NCBI GenBank assembly: GCA_027577595.1
Contig: JANBRJ010000050.1
Coordinates: 1-64,000 of the forward strand
Length of the DNA stretch: 64,000 nucleotides
Direction of reading: 5' to 3'
Source: Coemansia sp. RSA 487
Lineage: Eukaryota > Kickxellomycota > Kickxellomycetes > Kickxellales > Kickxellaceae
The first letter of the stretch is position 1; the number at the start of each line of letters is the position of its first letter. Below the pieces are notes generated by a model. The model was not told the origin of the DNA. It searched no databases and worked only from the letters and a program-made list of their open reading frames with translations. This document shows, one piece after another, positions 32,640-43,778 of the stretch. The position numbers and the translations under genes were made by a program.

Positions 32640-34802
32640 ATGACTTTGAATTCTGCGGCTTTTCCAGACGCGGGCCAATTGCTATGGTCACCAAAGGCAC
32701 CCGAAGCAACAAACACATATATGTTTAGAGAGTTCGTGAACAAAAAGCGCCAACTGTCGCTGGCGACGTACGAGGAGCTCTACGCATGGTCTGTTACCGA
32801 TATTGAAGCGTTCTGGAGCGACGTGCGCGAGTACACGGGGACTGTCTTTAGCAAGGGCTGCACAGATGTGCTTGAAAAGGATAAGACAATGGATCAAGTG
32901 CCAAAGTGGTTCGTTGGTGCCAAGCTAAACTACACCGAAAATGTTCTTGGTGCAATGGCAGACAATAAACACGTTGCCATTTATTCGGTAGGCGAAGGAC
33001 GTACTTTGAGATCGTTGTCATTCTCTCAGCTATATGACCAAGTTCGACGTTGCGCGTCAGCAATGCGCAGGGCTGGCGTTGTTGCTGGCGATAGGATTGC
33101 AGGTTACATACCAAACATCACCGAGGCCGTTGTTGCCTTCCTTGCCGCTGCAAGTATTGGGGCTATCTGGAGGTAATATCATAACTAGCACACAAACGCC
33201 ATGAATTGCCACTGTTTTTTCTATCTAGAGATATATTCTGACCTGTTCATTTGCTTTGTCTGAAAATCCAAGTGTAGCTCTGCTTCAACGGACTTTGGCG
33301 TTTCTGCTGTGCTTGATCGGCTTGCACAGATCAAACCAAAGCTTCTCTTTTCGACAGATGCGACATGCTACAATGGCAAAGTACACCCACATGTGGGCAA
33401 GCTATCAGCTGTTGCAAACGAGTTGCAATCCGTAACGAATGTTGTCGTAATTCCATTTGATGACATCAATAAAGCAGACACCTCGTCTGTTCCAAATGCG
33501 TGTTGGTGGAGCGACTTCATGTCGACTGCAGATAACGACAACGGTGACCTGATCTTTGAACAACTGGCGTTCGACCAGCCGCTGTTTATTCTTTTTTCCT
33601 CGGGAACAACGGGAAAACCGAAGTGTCTTGTGCACTCGGCTGGCGGACTCTTGTTACAACACCGAAAGGAGCATCAGATATCCCAGGACCTTGGGCCAGG
33701 CGACATCCTAATGTACTACACGACCACTGGATGGATGATGTGGAACTGGCTTGTGGGCGCATTGTCCGTAGGGTCGGCAATTGTTCTCTATGAAGGATCG
33801 CCTTTCAAGCCCGATGCAAGCTGCTTGTGGTCTTTAGTCGATAGCCTTGAGATCACAGCCTTTGGAACATCTGCAAAGTACATTCAATCGCTAGAAGATG
33901 TTGGATACAGGCCAAAAGAGCACCACCGGCTTGACACCCTTAGAGCCATATATTCAACAGCATCGCCTCTTAAACCCAACAACTTTGACTTTGTATACGA
34001 GCATATCAACGCGGACGTCTGTCTCAGCTCGATCACTGGCGGTACGGATATTTGCTCCTTGTTCTGTGGAGCCAATACGTCGCTGCCGGTATATCGTGGA
34101 GAGGTGCAGACCCGAGGGCTGGGAATGGCAGTGGAAAGCTGGGCTGGAGACATGCAACCCGTACTCGGAGAGAGCGGCGATCTGGTATGTGTCAAGCCAT
34201 TCCCGTGTATGCCTGTTTATTTTTGGGGCGACGATGATCAGGGCAAGCGCTACAAAGCTGCATACTTTGACCATTATCCGAACGTCTGGTACCATGGTGA
34301 TTTTGTGGTGATCAACCCAGCCACAGGAGGCGTGCATATGCTTGGACGCAGTGATGGCACCCTTAATCCAGCGGGTGTGCGCTTTGGAAGCGCTGAGTTG
34401 TATAACATTGTAGACACCTATGTCGAAGTTGCAGATTCCCTGGTTGTAGGGCAGAAGCAAGATGTTGACGAGCGTGTTATAATGTTTCTGCAAATGGCAG
34501 AGGGCTACGATTTTTCGCCAGATCTGGTCAAGCGCATCAACACACACATTCGTAGTCAATTGTCGCCACGACATGTTCCTGCTCTTGTTCTACCGTTGAC
34601 AAATGGAATACCGTACACGACCAATGGAAAGAAGGTCGAGATTGCGGTCAAGAAGCTTGTGAGCGATCTATACCAGGCAGCACAAATGGACGGATCGGAT
34701 GAAGCGCTGGCAAATGTGAAGGTCGATGGGAAGACCACGTCAACGCTTGCGAATCCAGAATCACTTGTCCAGTTTTATGCCATCCCCGATCTCCTAAAAT
34801 GA
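32640..34802 (+). CDS. AACS: acetoacetyl-CoA synthetase
   Basis: An ANL-superfamily enzyme that converts acetoacetate, ATP and CoA to acetoacetyl-CoA in the cytosol, feeding sterol and lipid synthesis. Two exons, 32640-33172 and 33278-34802, with a 105-nt intron (GTAATA...TGTAG). The phase-2 join rebuilds GAIWSSASTDFGV, the family block at this point, and gives 685 residues against about 670 in animals. The AMP-binding P-loop SSGTTGKPK lies at about 285-293. The acetyl-CoA-synthetase-like N-terminal block (FWSDVREY, WFVGAKLNYTEN) and the C-terminal lid with the GRSDGTLNPAGVRFG hinge and TTNGKKVE lysine region are present. Convergent with INTS7. Confidence 0.95.
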
Positions 34803-34921
34803 TTAGAGCGCAGTGGCAATGAAGATACACTCACTACTTTCTCAACGACACCTACCGTTTACTCTGGAGTTGCAATTCAATGAGACCATATTTCAACTAA
34901 AAAAGTATAAGTATCTTAAAG

Positions 34922-37900
34922 TTATGATCTCGCTGTTGTTGAAATCGTCAAGGGATAGCTTTTGTATGGGCCAATATACCAGACACGGTCTGACGAGTCC
35001 ACAAGAGCACACATCACATGAACGTGGGCTGCCATGTTTGTATCAACCTGGCCAAATAATGAATGGAGCGATGGTATTGCGATGGCACAGGGGCACGCAA
35101 AGTACGTAGAATCGATGGTGGTGCTGAACATGGTGGCACTGTCCCATATCGTGCTCCAGACAGTGCCATCGTATCCCGTGGCGGATAGATGGTCATGGCT
35201 GGCCTGGCTTGTGCCGTTTCTTTTCCAGGCAATGTTGTTAAAATGTGTGCACAATTGCAGGGAATGCGAAGAGTCCTCCCTGAATGGATGCTGCGAAAGC
35301 CATACGGACACATTAATGCGCCGAGGGACTACGGCTAGTAGCCTGTCGGCTGGGAACCGAATAAAGCCTTCCACTGTGAAATGGAACTGGCTCCCTGAAA
35401 ATACGACGGTTGTGGTGTCGCCTTCGAGGTTTGGCCGTGTTTCAGTGCTGATCTCTGGATTAGTCTGCTTGGAGAAGAATGACGGCCCAACGACAAGCTT
35501 CGTGGTGTCACACTGTTCGATGCACGCTATAATGGCGCTGTTGATCTCCAAAACCTTGGACTGGCCCAAATCATTGTTGCACTTGGAAAACGCAAGTACG
35601 CGAATAATACTACCAACAATTGACTGCATATTATCAATCCAGCCCCGTGTGATATTGTCCATGCAAACAAATGAGCTGGATACATAGTTGATTTGGTTTG
35701 CAATAGCATGTGTGCGCTCAGAAAGAGACTTTGTGATGAAACATAGCGACGGCTGCGCTATGTCTGTAGAGCCCACCCGTTTCCAGCCGTCGATAATGCT
35801 GATGAACTCCTTTTGAAGCTGAATTAAAAACTGTTGGTATATGTGGTGGGTTCCTGTCTGGTTGCTGAGGGTGCGCAAGACGCACAAAGAGCGGTCGGTG
35901 AGATCATCGTAAATACCAATATTCTCGGATTTACTCTCAGCGTCTGCAAGCATGTATATGGCGTGTATCCACTCGTATAGACTATTGCTGAACTTGTTTT
36001 GCTGAAGTGCCCTGCAAAAATAGGCAAGGGCTGACCAGTCGCCACAGCTAGATAGCAGCGACATTATCCTTCGGCAGAGGTGCGCAGGTGGGCCTAAGCG
36101 AGCAAAAGAGGCGGCATATACTTGATAACTACTAGCATTCTGAGACAGCATATACTGAGACCATTTAGTAACAGCCTCAGCAGCAAGCAGCGTATGGTCA
36201 TCATTTGCCCTTCTCGAAGAGTTAGAAGCAAGCAGTTGCATTCGGTATATAAGCAAAGCAGCGACCGATTTCCAGAAACTGTCTTGGCATTTCTGCTGAG
36301 ATGTGCCGGACGAATCCAGAGAGCTAACAAGCTGTTCAACATTTGGAATGCATTTCTTGGCCAACTGCTCAGATAGCGATATGTTTAACGCAAGAATAGA
36401 CACGATCGCATGCACAACACACCGGTTTTTCGCAGCTAAAAGCTCATAAAACGAATCTGAAATCACTGCGCCCATATTAACGCTTCTGCACCACTTCCAT
36501 GTCACCTTTAGAAACTGTTTTGTGTAATCTGTTTCGTAAGGAGCGCCTTGTAGCCGTGATATCGTATACCATGCACTAGCAACTATAGTTGCCGCTGACT
36601 GTTGAATATTTGTTTCCCTCAGAACCGATGCGACATTTACAACCATCATGATACTACGAATAAAAGCGCGATATGCCTGGCGATTGGATCCGTCCTGTGT
36701 GGTGGAAGGCGATTTTAGAAATGTCGTCTTAGCCAGCTGCAAAAACATTTTTGCGTGGTCTACAGTAGTCTGAAGATCTGCACTATCAGAGTCGCACATA
36801 TTGGCAGCAAACGCACCTTTCTGTGCGTAGTCCAAAATCGTTGTTGCCATAGACACATCGCCACGTAATACACGCAGACTCAATCCATAGATGATCTCTG
36901 CAAGCTCCCAGCATCTTGGGATGCTCCTGTACTCTGGTGCAGACTCTATATGTGCAAGTGTCATTGTAGCGAGTCTAATACAACGAAAATCTGCCGCCAT
37001 AATTGAATGGTCGAATTGGACCCTGATGCATTCGTTTAGCTTTTGTATGATGGTCAATATGTCAGCAGAATCCGAAATATCTTTTGAACTTACGCCACCG
37101 TGTCTCCATTTCGCAAGAAGAGCAAGCGAAGCATTGCTTATCGCATTAATACTATGAGAAACATAGTCTGCAACAGCGGCAGCATCCTTTAGCTTTAGCT
37201 CATTGTGGGGCTGGATGGTTTCCTTCCAGGTACCTAGTGCAGCTATTCTAACAGTAGTCGTACTCTCTGAACTGTAAACCCAGGCACGGCAGTAGTCGTA
37301 AAGGCGGATGCTCAGTTGAAGGTTTGAGGCAGCATGCTGGAGCGAGTGGATGAGCTGCGCACGAACAGGATCAGAGACCTGGCTATCCTTGGCCTTTGAA
37401 ATCACCGTTTCCCATACGATTTTAAGCAGCTCTGGGGAATACTTAAGCATAAGCTCTGTGGTTTGCACTGCGGCAGCAATCTCTAAGGGGTGGGCGGACT
37501 GATAGCGAAGGAGAACACCGTGCTGAGCTTCTGGATACTTTGCAAACAAGACTGAGGCGTTTCCAATAAGCCGCAATGCAAGCACGCGAGCAATCGGGTC
37601 GTTTGAGTAGAGGACGCTGATTATGCGCTTGAGCAACTCTTCGGTGTGTGTGATTTGCAAAAGATGATGCCGCGACGACTCAAACACCTGGGCGATGTGA
37701 TATCTCATCGAGTTTGAACTGCTTCGGAACAGATCGCCAAGCTTCAGAAAGGCAGAGCTGACAAGCGTTGGAAATGGGAACTGGTCCAGAAGTTTTGGAA
37801 ACTGACCGATGGCCTTTACTTGCATTGCAGGCGTTTGCGAGCGACATTCCGACTCCAGTTTGAACAGCTGCTTAAACGCCCAATCCGATGAGTGTGCCAA

Positions 37901-37930
37901 ATCGGAACGTTGTGCCAAAATAGTTGTCAT
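34922..37930 (-). CDS. INTS7: Integrator complex subunit 7 homologue
   Basis: A 1002-residue alpha-solenoid protein. The N-terminal third aligns by eye with animal INTS7: FPKLLDQFPFPTLVSSAFLK at 44-63, LGDLFR directly after it, and YSNDPIARVLALRLIGN at about 108-124, all distinctive blocks of that family. The length is close to the human protein (about 960). Integrator is a nuclear complex that cleaves snRNA and other nascent transcripts and attenuates RNA polymerase II. The remainder is HEAT/ARM-like helical repeat with a beta-rich C-terminal part. Single exon. Integrator is generally missing from ascomycetes and basidiomycetes, so its presence supports an early-diverging host. Confidence 0.85.
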   Translation of the reverse strand: MTTILAQRSDLAHSSDWAFKQLFKLESECRSQTPAMQVKAIGQFPKLLDQFPFPTLVSSAFLKLGDLFRSSSNSMRYHIAQVFESSRHHLLQITHTEELLKRIISVLYSNDPIARVLALRLIGNASVLFAKYPEAQHGVLLRYQSAHPLEIAAAVQTTELMLKYSPELLKIVWETVISKAKDSQVSDPVRAQLIHSLQHAASNLQLSIRLYDYCRAWVYSSESTTTVRIAALGTWKETIQPHNELKLKDAAAVADYVSHSINAISNASLALLAKWRHGGVSSKDISDSADILTIIQKLNECIRVQFDHSIMAADFRCIRLATMTLAHIESAPEYRSIPRCWELAEIIYGLSLRVLRGDVSMATTILDYAQKGAFAANMCDSDSADLQTTVDHAKMFLQLAKTTFLKSPSTTQDGSNRQAYRAFIRSIMMVVNVASVLRETNIQQSAATIVASAWYTISRLQGAPYETDYTKQFLKVTWKWCRSVNMGAVISDSFYELLAAKNRCVVHAIVSILALNISLSEQLAKKCIPNVEQLVSSLDSSGTSQQKCQDSFWKSVAALLIYRMQLLASNSSRRANDDHTLLAAEAVTKWSQYMLSQNASSYQVYAASFARLGPPAHLCRRIMSLLSSCGDWSALAYFCRALQQNKFSNSLYEWIHAIYMLADAESKSENIGIYDDLTDRSLCVLRTLSNQTGTHHIYQQFLIQLQKEFISIIDGWKRVGSTDIAQPSLCFITKSLSERTHAIANQINYVSSSFVCMDNITRGWIDNMQSIVGSIIRVLAFSKCNNDLGQSKVLEINSAIIACIEQCDTTKLVVGPSFFSKQTNPEISTETRPNLEGDTTTVVFSGSQFHFTVEGFIRFPADRLLAVVPRRINVSVWLSQHPFREDSSHSLQLCTHFNNIAWKRNGTSQASHDHLSATGYDGTVWSTIWDSATMFSTTIDSTYFACPCAIAIPSLHSLFGQVDTNMAAHVHVMCALVDSSDRVWYIGPYKSYPLTISTTARS

Positions 37931-38711
37931 TATCTAATTATTTCTTTGGCTGGTTTGAATTGTTAATTAGCTTGGAGCTGGGTTTGTAAATTAAATAAAT
38001 ATGGTATAACTTTGAAAGAATGTAAAAGAAAAAACAATTATGTTGGAAAAGAAAATAAAACGTGGCTCATACTAGCTGTGTTTGATCCCTTTACAAAACA
38101 TTTGAACTGAGAACTTTATTAAAATATTTAAATTCAAAATAAAAACAGATGCAATGAATATATAAACGCGAATTAAGCGCCCAGCAATCTATACCTAATA
38201 TTCAGAATGCAAAAATAACCGAACAGAAGCAAACTTTACTATTACATTATTAGTTACAAATGACGACAGCCAGTGTTTTTTTGCTGGGCATTAAAACAAT
38301 AGAATGGTGTGCTCTGTTTTTGCTCGAATCAGAAGGAACAATTAGACTACGGCATTTAAAATGTAGACTAACAAAATCATTTATTATGACAATATCGCAA
38401 ACCTTATACTCATCACATTCGAAAAAAACATAAAATCGCCAAAGCGAGCAAGGCAATGGAGGTTTCTTACCTTTGGCAGCAGGCTTCAACCAGTTTTCTA
38501 CAAAAAAATCAATCAAAACATGAGGTAAAAAAAGTTCAAATGATAAAAATACAAAAGAAAAAAGGAAATTCTGCTGAAAGAAAAGAGCAGTTTCCATTTG
38601 AAAATTTTCATGTGAAAAATTTCTATTACATAAAATATTGTGCTAATGGGTCAATGGGTGATCTGCTGGATCAAAGAGTGCATTGCATTATTATTGATCT
38701 TTATGGCACAT
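37931..38711. other. intergenic region, AT-rich
   Basis: About 780 bp between INTS7 and the lipid phosphatase. No complete gene is seen. A 27-nt segment on the minus strand (38498-38472) is bordered by TTTTTTTGTAG and AAAG|GTAAGA, so it looks like a mini-exon without visible partners. Confidence 0.5.
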
Positions 38712-40043
38712 CTATCGTGGCATCAGCCCTAAAAAGTGGTATGTAGCTGGTACGGCAACATGAATGATAACACCAATGCCTGCGTAGATAGGAATGCGTG
38801 CAAGGTTCTCTGGTGTAAACATCAGCTCGTAAGTGCCATATCGCCCATCTCTAATACAGTCAGCAGAAGGGAGCAGGTAGTCCTTATTTGCTTGTGACTG
38901 TGCTTTATCGTGTGTATCATCGTCATCGTCATCGGTGCCGCGGTCATTTTCACCACCCACAACAGTGCAAGAATCGCTTTCGCTGTTGTCGTACCCTGAC
39001 GAGTCGGACTGCACAGGCGATAAAGCAGGGGTCTCAGCCCAAACTGCGCTTTTTAGTAGCGAGGCGAAAAGGGGCTTTGACCAGATCTTCCACGCAACAA
39101 CCATCGCGATCATAATAGTGCACCGTAAGGTGTTTTGGCCCAGAGAAAGCGACCAATCCCACGCAATGCGGTCAGTAGAGCCGCCTTTCCACAGAAAGGG
39201 CATTCTCGCATGCGCCCAGGCCCCGATAGCCACGCCTAAAGTGACCGAGGTTGCACAGAAGGAATCAATGCAACACGGGCAGAGATCAAGCGACCGCGGG
39301 ATGTTTGTCAGTGCCAAGTACAGAATTACAGCCATATACAGCGGTCCTGCCGTCGATAGGAGCAAGTTGTCAAAGCGCTCAAAAAACAAGACGAATAAAA
39401 GTGCCTCTGTCGCTCCAAGGATTACGCCGCCCACAACGTCGATAAAAGAATGCAAACCGCAATATACGCGCCCAATAACAATAAAAGCGCCGACTGCCCA
39501 GAGCACACACACCCATGTAAAAGGGCAGGCCCAGACATTTAACATAAAGTGTGAGATGTAAAGGATCGTTGCTACAACGTAGGTCGTGTGCGATGACGGA
39601 AAACCATATTCAAACGTATGTGCAGGGCTACGTGTGATCTGGACAACAGGCGGGCTGGCGGGACGCGGTGCGCTGATGTAGTCCTTTACTATGCCGCTAA
39701 AGTAAACGGACCAAAGAACAACAAAAGACAGGCCACGCGCAAACACCCCAAGTCCATACACATGCAAAAAAGGCAGAGCAATCATAAAGAAGGCATGATT
39801 CCCGAGCATTCCTGTAAACACGAAAAAGAGGTCCAGGGTTGAAGATCTGTATGTATGCTGGATAGCTACCAGCTGTGGCATTTCCCGCTCAACCTCTCGC
39901 TTAACCAGGCTTCGCAGTAACAGCCGCGGTTTTGAATACACAGCTGCATAGACATGCTCTGGCGCATAGACAAAGACTCCAGTTGTTTTGTTTTTCTGTA
40001 TTGACGAGTCGTCGTCCTCGTCTAGCTGGAACCGAGACAGCAT
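38712..40043 (-). CDS. LCB3: long-chain-base-1-phosphate phosphatase
   Basis: A 443-residue multi-spanning ER membrane enzyme of the PAP2 superfamily that dephosphorylates dihydrosphingosine- and phytosphingosine-1-phosphate, balancing sphingolipid synthesis. The three catalytic blocks are present: KDYISAPRP (120-128), GFPSSHTT (147-154) and GRVYCGLHSFID (191-202), with Arg192, His198 and Asp202 as catalytic residues. About eight hydrophobic segments follow the family topology. An Asp-rich loop (a run of six Asp, encoded by a GAT/GAC microsatellite) lies in the hydrophilic part before the last segments. Confidence 0.93.
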   Translation of the reverse strand: MLSRFQLDEDDDSSIQKNKTTGVFVYAPEHVYAAVYSKPRLLLRSLVKREVEREMPQLVAIQHTYRSSTLDLFFVFTGMLGNHAFFMIALPFLHVYGLGVFARGLSFVVLWSVYFSGIVKDYISAPRPASPPVVQITRSPAHTFEYGFPSSHTTYVVATILYISHFMLNVWACPFTWVCVLWAVGAFIVIGRVYCGLHSFIDVVGGVILGATEALLFVLFFERFDNLLLSTAGPLYMAVILYLALTNIPRSLDLCPCCIDSFCATSVTLGVAIGAWAHARMPFLWKGGSTDRIAWDWSLSLGQNTLRCTIMIAMVVAWKIWSKPLFASLLKSAVWAETPALSPVQSDSSGYDNSESDSCTVVGGENDRGTDDDDDDTHDKAQSQANKDYLLPSADCIRDGRYGTYELMFTPENLARIPIYAGIGVIIHVAVPATYHFLGLMPR

Positions 40044-40527
40044 GTTTTTCTAACTGCAGCAAAAAATATAAATACGAAAGGAAGGAGCAATATTATATCG
40101 TAGTGACCTGAAAGGAACAAAAACAAATAAATAAAGAAAAGAAAGGTAACACCAACTCTACTGTTTTTCTTCGCCCTGAAAAATCAGCAGTAACGGCGGC
40201 GTGTGGCGTTCAAAAGCTGTAATCTCCCTTTGTGCGTGATCTGATCTCTGATCAGTTCAGACCTTTAAAATTTTATGGATGAAAATTTTCTATTTTTTTT
40301 TGTTCTGATTTTACTCTTTCTTCTCTCTGAATTTTGGCGGCTAGCATTTCTTTTTTCTTTCTTTTTTTCTTACAGTCTAATATCCACAATTGCAGCCTTG
40401 CTTTATTTCTTAAACCAAGTGGTCGGATGCGCAGCTCGTTTATATCATCTTTTTGCAGAGACATTGTTATAAGTACCTAGAGCACATATCAAATAGACTG
40501 ACTGAAAACAGCTATCGTACTAAAATC
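40044..40527. other. divergent promoter of LCB3 and NOL11
   Basis: About 480 bp between divergent starts. Strongly T-rich near 40290-40370. The NOL11 frame is open upstream to 40453, but the upstream Met has no support. No gene is seen. Confidence 0.6.
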
Positions 40528-43500
40528 ATGTCAGGAAGCGCGTATGTCGAGGATCCGGAGGAACTCGCAAAGTTTACAGCTACCACAAGCAATACCCAGT
40601 TTCCCGCAGCAATCAGCCCGATCGCACCTCTCTACCGTCTAGAGGAAGGCACCATATCCTCTGCTCCAGAAAACCAGGTGTTGCTTACTGTCCAGGGCGA
40701 GGGAATTCAGATATACTCTGTTTTGGACAACAAATGTCTTCGGTCGTGGTCATTTTCTCCTGGCACGCGCTTTGCTTGCCCGGCAAAATACTCCGCAAGT
40801 AGCAGTAGCGAAGGTGAATCAGGCGCTTCGTATGTCTATGTGTCATTAGATTCAGGAGATGGAGTTGAAAGCCAGAATAAGGGGGCTATTGTGTGGAGGT
40901 GGACTGACAGAGGCATTGACAGTGTTGGACTAGAGGACAAGATCGAAGCCACTTATTCATCTCCAATTTTTTCCCTGGAACCCGGAGCGACTAGGGCTGG
41001 TCACTTACTTGCCGTGCACTCTGACGGGACAATGACTCTATCTTGTCAGAATCTCTCCAAGACATGCGGATTAAGCGCGACTGTGCCTGGCCAAGCACAG
41101 CTTATCTGGTATCAGCTTGTGGACGTGTCTCAAAGCATGCGGTCGTATTTAGATTCTCGTCAGGTTACTGATTGGCTGGATGGTGACTTTAGGCTTGTTC
41201 TGGCTCTTAGCCGCGCAAAGGATCTGGACGATACTGGCAATAGCGCATTCTCATATTACTTCTCACTCTTGGCAGTCGATGGTACGGAGGCTACTATTAC
41301 TGAAGTCGGGACAACGCGAGTAAACCCGATATACCTTAGCAAATCACCTCTTTCTTGTGCGTTTGATGCAGATAGCGGAACCGTAGCACTCCTAACGCAG
41401 ACCGGCGTGTACCAGAACCTGAGCTTGAATATGGGAAGCTCGGCACTAGATGACGCTATTAACTTTGAGCAAACAAAAGAGGTAACTCTGCGTGGGTTCG
41501 TACCTTGTGTCAGCGATGCAAACGATAGCGAGGACAGTGCCCAGGCACCAAATCTTCTCACCCAATCCCAACTTACAATGACCTCGCTTTCCGAAAGATA
41601 TGTGGCAATAGCCGGAACGCACAGCGTGGTCTCCCATGCAAGCAAGGGCCCGTACGAAAGCGTTCTGACTCTCTGGGACTTGCAATACGGCTGTCTACAC
41701 GCCGAGAGATCTATTAGTGTTACACCTGCACATTTGTCAACTGGATCAAAGCAGAAGCAGTTGCCGCGGATAGTCTATCAGATGCAGCCGCTAAGCCCGC
41801 GATTGAATGAACTGGGTACGCCAAACGATCAAATATCGCTTGGAATAATGGCTGCGCATACACCCATGCCCCATTCTGTTTTCGATAGAGATGCCACCGA
41901 AGCTGGCGCAATGGCCAAGAAAGCAAGTAAAAGGCGAGGTGTTGCAAATGAAAACACTGCCTGGAGTGTGGAGATGTTTTACACTTCGGCATTCCTTCCG
42001 CCAGTCACCTTGCTTGCCTCGCTGCGCCTACAAAACAATGCCAAATACTACGTTGATCCTGTCGTTCAGTCAGCCAGAGCAAAGTCTGTTGTACATTCGT
42101 CAAACATTCTACTACATGAGGAGCAAGAGCAGGGTCTAGGTGTGCTGCGGAGTGGATGGGAAGCCATTGCCGACGGCATGGCTGGCGATGTTGCTGGAAA
42201 GCTCAGCACCGATACCGTAGAGATGTTTTTGAAAATTGGCCACAGACGCGAGAACACGCAGAAGGAAGAAAACGAGGTATTGCTGGCGCTTGCCAATGTA
42301 TCGGACTCTGTAAACAGCGATCAGTACACTGCGTTGTTCATGGACCATATAGGCGTTGCACCCAAGCCTGACTTGCCAGTGATCGCAGATAGCCCTACTT
42401 GGATTAGCGCATATCTGATGACTACGGTGATGCGTCGCTGCTTTGCTGAGCCGCTGGGCGTTTCACGCTCTTCACGGCTCCCCCTTTTTGCGCCACGCGT
42501 GATCGAGTTTATGCTGCTGAACTGCGGTCTCTGCAATTCTCATGCACCGGCTCCTGGGTTACTGCCTCACCTGCTTGCACGAGTCGACAAGAGCTGCTCG
42601 AATCTGTCTGAAGATCAAGCGTGGAACCTCATTGATATTGCCTTGCGACGTTGTTCAGATCTTCCAGAGAAGCATGTTGTCGATGTCTTGCAGTTCCAGC
42701 TTTCCAACTGTGCCGGGTTTACCGACCACCTGTTTGACGGTGACAGTGTTAGCGAAGAGCTTACTAGCGTCGCTGAAAGCGTGAAGCGCACTGTTTCTGC
42801 AATCGTGACCACAAGGGGAAGCAGTGATATGCTGCGTCTTGCTCTTTCTGGACTACCTCTCGGCCATGCAGCTTGCGTTATTCGACTTCTTGTTATGTGG
42901 CTTCGTGAATGGTCCAAGCTTGGCGCGAATGTTGAGATAGCTGCTAGTGCAGCATTTGTGTCCAACGCAAACTCACCAATGCCAAGCGAACAGTATCATT
43001 CTGAAAGCTACAATGACAACCATAGAGAGAGCGGCTCAACGATGATATCTAAGATAATTGGCCTAGCCAACAACACGAACTACCAGCAGCAGCAACAGCA
43101 AGAGGAAGGAGTGCCTTCTGTCGATGCATCGCTGACTGTGTTTAAAGTGCCTCGTAAGGTTGCAGATAACGAAGGCTCCAGTAACGTTATTGTGCGTGCT
43201 TTCACTAGCAAGTGGGCACCTGCGCTGGAATTGCCCGAGCAGCTTGTTGGAGCCCCAGAAACCGGCATGATCGTTGATTTTGTGTCGCTTCTTCTTGACG
43301 CGCACATGACAAACATTCTTCTTTCAGCAGAGTTTTCAGGTCTTTTTTCGCGTCTCAAGACAGCCACCGATGAAGCTCTGGCCATCTCAGACCAGCTCAG
43401 GCTGCTCCGCATAGGACTATTGCCATTCAATAGTGCCTGGGAAAGGCAGCATGAGGAGCGTGTTGCAAAGGATGTTGCCAAGCAAAAGGAGATGCTAGGT

Positions 43501-43665
43501 TTGGATGAGGTGGTGCTGAGGAACGGCACAACCAGATCACAAGCCGAGCACCAGAGGCAGATTCAACCGAATGCCAAATGCGCTCAAGGAACCGGCTCGG
43601 CTGGAACGTATTGGGAGCAAGTTCAGAAGCTTGAAAAGTATCGTGTAGAAGTCATGCACTGGTAG
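40528..43665 (+). CDS. NOL11: NOL11/UTP8-like ribosome biogenesis factor
   Basis: A 1045-residue protein from the ATG at 40528. Its N-terminal beta-propeller and C-terminal helical region match NOL11/Utp8, a member of the t-UTP subcomplex of the small-subunit processome that acts in rDNA transcription and early pre-rRNA processing in the nucleolus. Blocks in common are GIQIYSVLDNKCLRSWSF with TRFACPA just after, VAIAGTHSV with VLTLWDLQYGCL, and the C-terminal LLDAHMTNILLSAEF. It is longer than human NOL11 (about 720) because of low-complexity inserts, including a polyglutamine run coded by CAG/CAA near 43083-43101. Divergent from LCB3 and convergent with SPO7. Confidence 0.8.
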   Translation: MSGSAYVEDPEELAKFTATTSNTQFPAAISPIAPLYRLEEGTISSAPENQVLLTVQGEGIQIYSVLDNKCLRSWSFSPGTRFACPAKYSASSSSEGESGASYVYVSLDSGDGVESQNKGAIVWRWTDRGIDSVGLEDKIEATYSSPIFSLEPGATRAGHLLAVHSDGTMTLSCQNLSKTCGLSATVPGQAQLIWYQLVDVSQSMRSYLDSRQVTDWLDGDFRLVLALSRAKDLDDTGNSAFSYYFSLLAVDGTEATITEVGTTRVNPIYLSKSPLSCAFDADSGTVALLTQTGVYQNLSLNMGSSALDDAINFEQTKEVTLRGFVPCVSDANDSEDSAQAPNLLTQSQLTMTSLSERYVAIAGTHSVVSHASKGPYESVLTLWDLQYGCLHAERSISVTPAHLSTGSKQKQLPRIVYQMQPLSPRLNELGTPNDQISLGIMAAHTPMPHSVFDRDATEAGAMAKKASKRRGVANENTAWSVEMFYTSAFLPPVTLLASLRLQNNAKYYVDPVVQSARAKSVVHSSNILLHEEQEQGLGVLRSGWEAIADGMAGDVAGKLSTDTVEMFLKIGHRRENTQKEENEVLLALANVSDSVNSDQYTALFMDHIGVAPKPDLPVIADSPTWISAYLMTTVMRRCFAEPLGVSRSSRLPLFAPRVIEFMLLNCGLCNSHAPAPGLLPHLLARVDKSCSNLSEDQAWNLIDIALRRCSDLPEKHVVDVLQFQLSNCAGFTDHLFDGDSVSEELTSVAESVKRTVSAIVTTRGSSDMLRLALSGLPLGHAACVIRLLVMWLREWSKLGANVEIAASAAFVSNANSPMPSEQYHSESYNDNHRESGSTMISKIIGLANNTNYQQQQQQEEGVPSVDASLTVFKVPRKVADNEGSSNVIVRAFTSKWAPALELPEQLVGAPETGMIVDFVSLLLDAHMTNILLSAEFSGLFSRLKTATDEALAISDQLRLLRIGLLPFNSAWERQHEERVAKDVAKQKEMLGLDEVVLRNGTTRSQAEHQRQIQPNAKCAQGTGSAGTYWEQVQKLEKYRVEVMHW

Positions 43666-43712
43666 AATTTCTGTGCAGAAAAATATTGAATAGAGCCTTT
43701 TAAGGGAAGTTT

Positions 43713-43744
43713 TTTCAATGTTTCAGTGTTTCAATGTTTCAATG
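43713..43744. repeat. 8-bp tandem repeat TTTCAATG x4
   Basis: Four copies of TTTCAATG, the second with one change, fill the gap between the convergent NOL11 and SPO7 stop codons. Confidence 0.9.
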
Positions 43745-43778
43745 TTTAGGTTTTCATATTTCTACCGACATTCACCAT

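Noticed and set aside
40453-40527. Extended N-terminus for NOL11 from 40453
   Set aside because: The added 25 residues are not family-like, and the internal ATG at 40528 begins the protein-like part.
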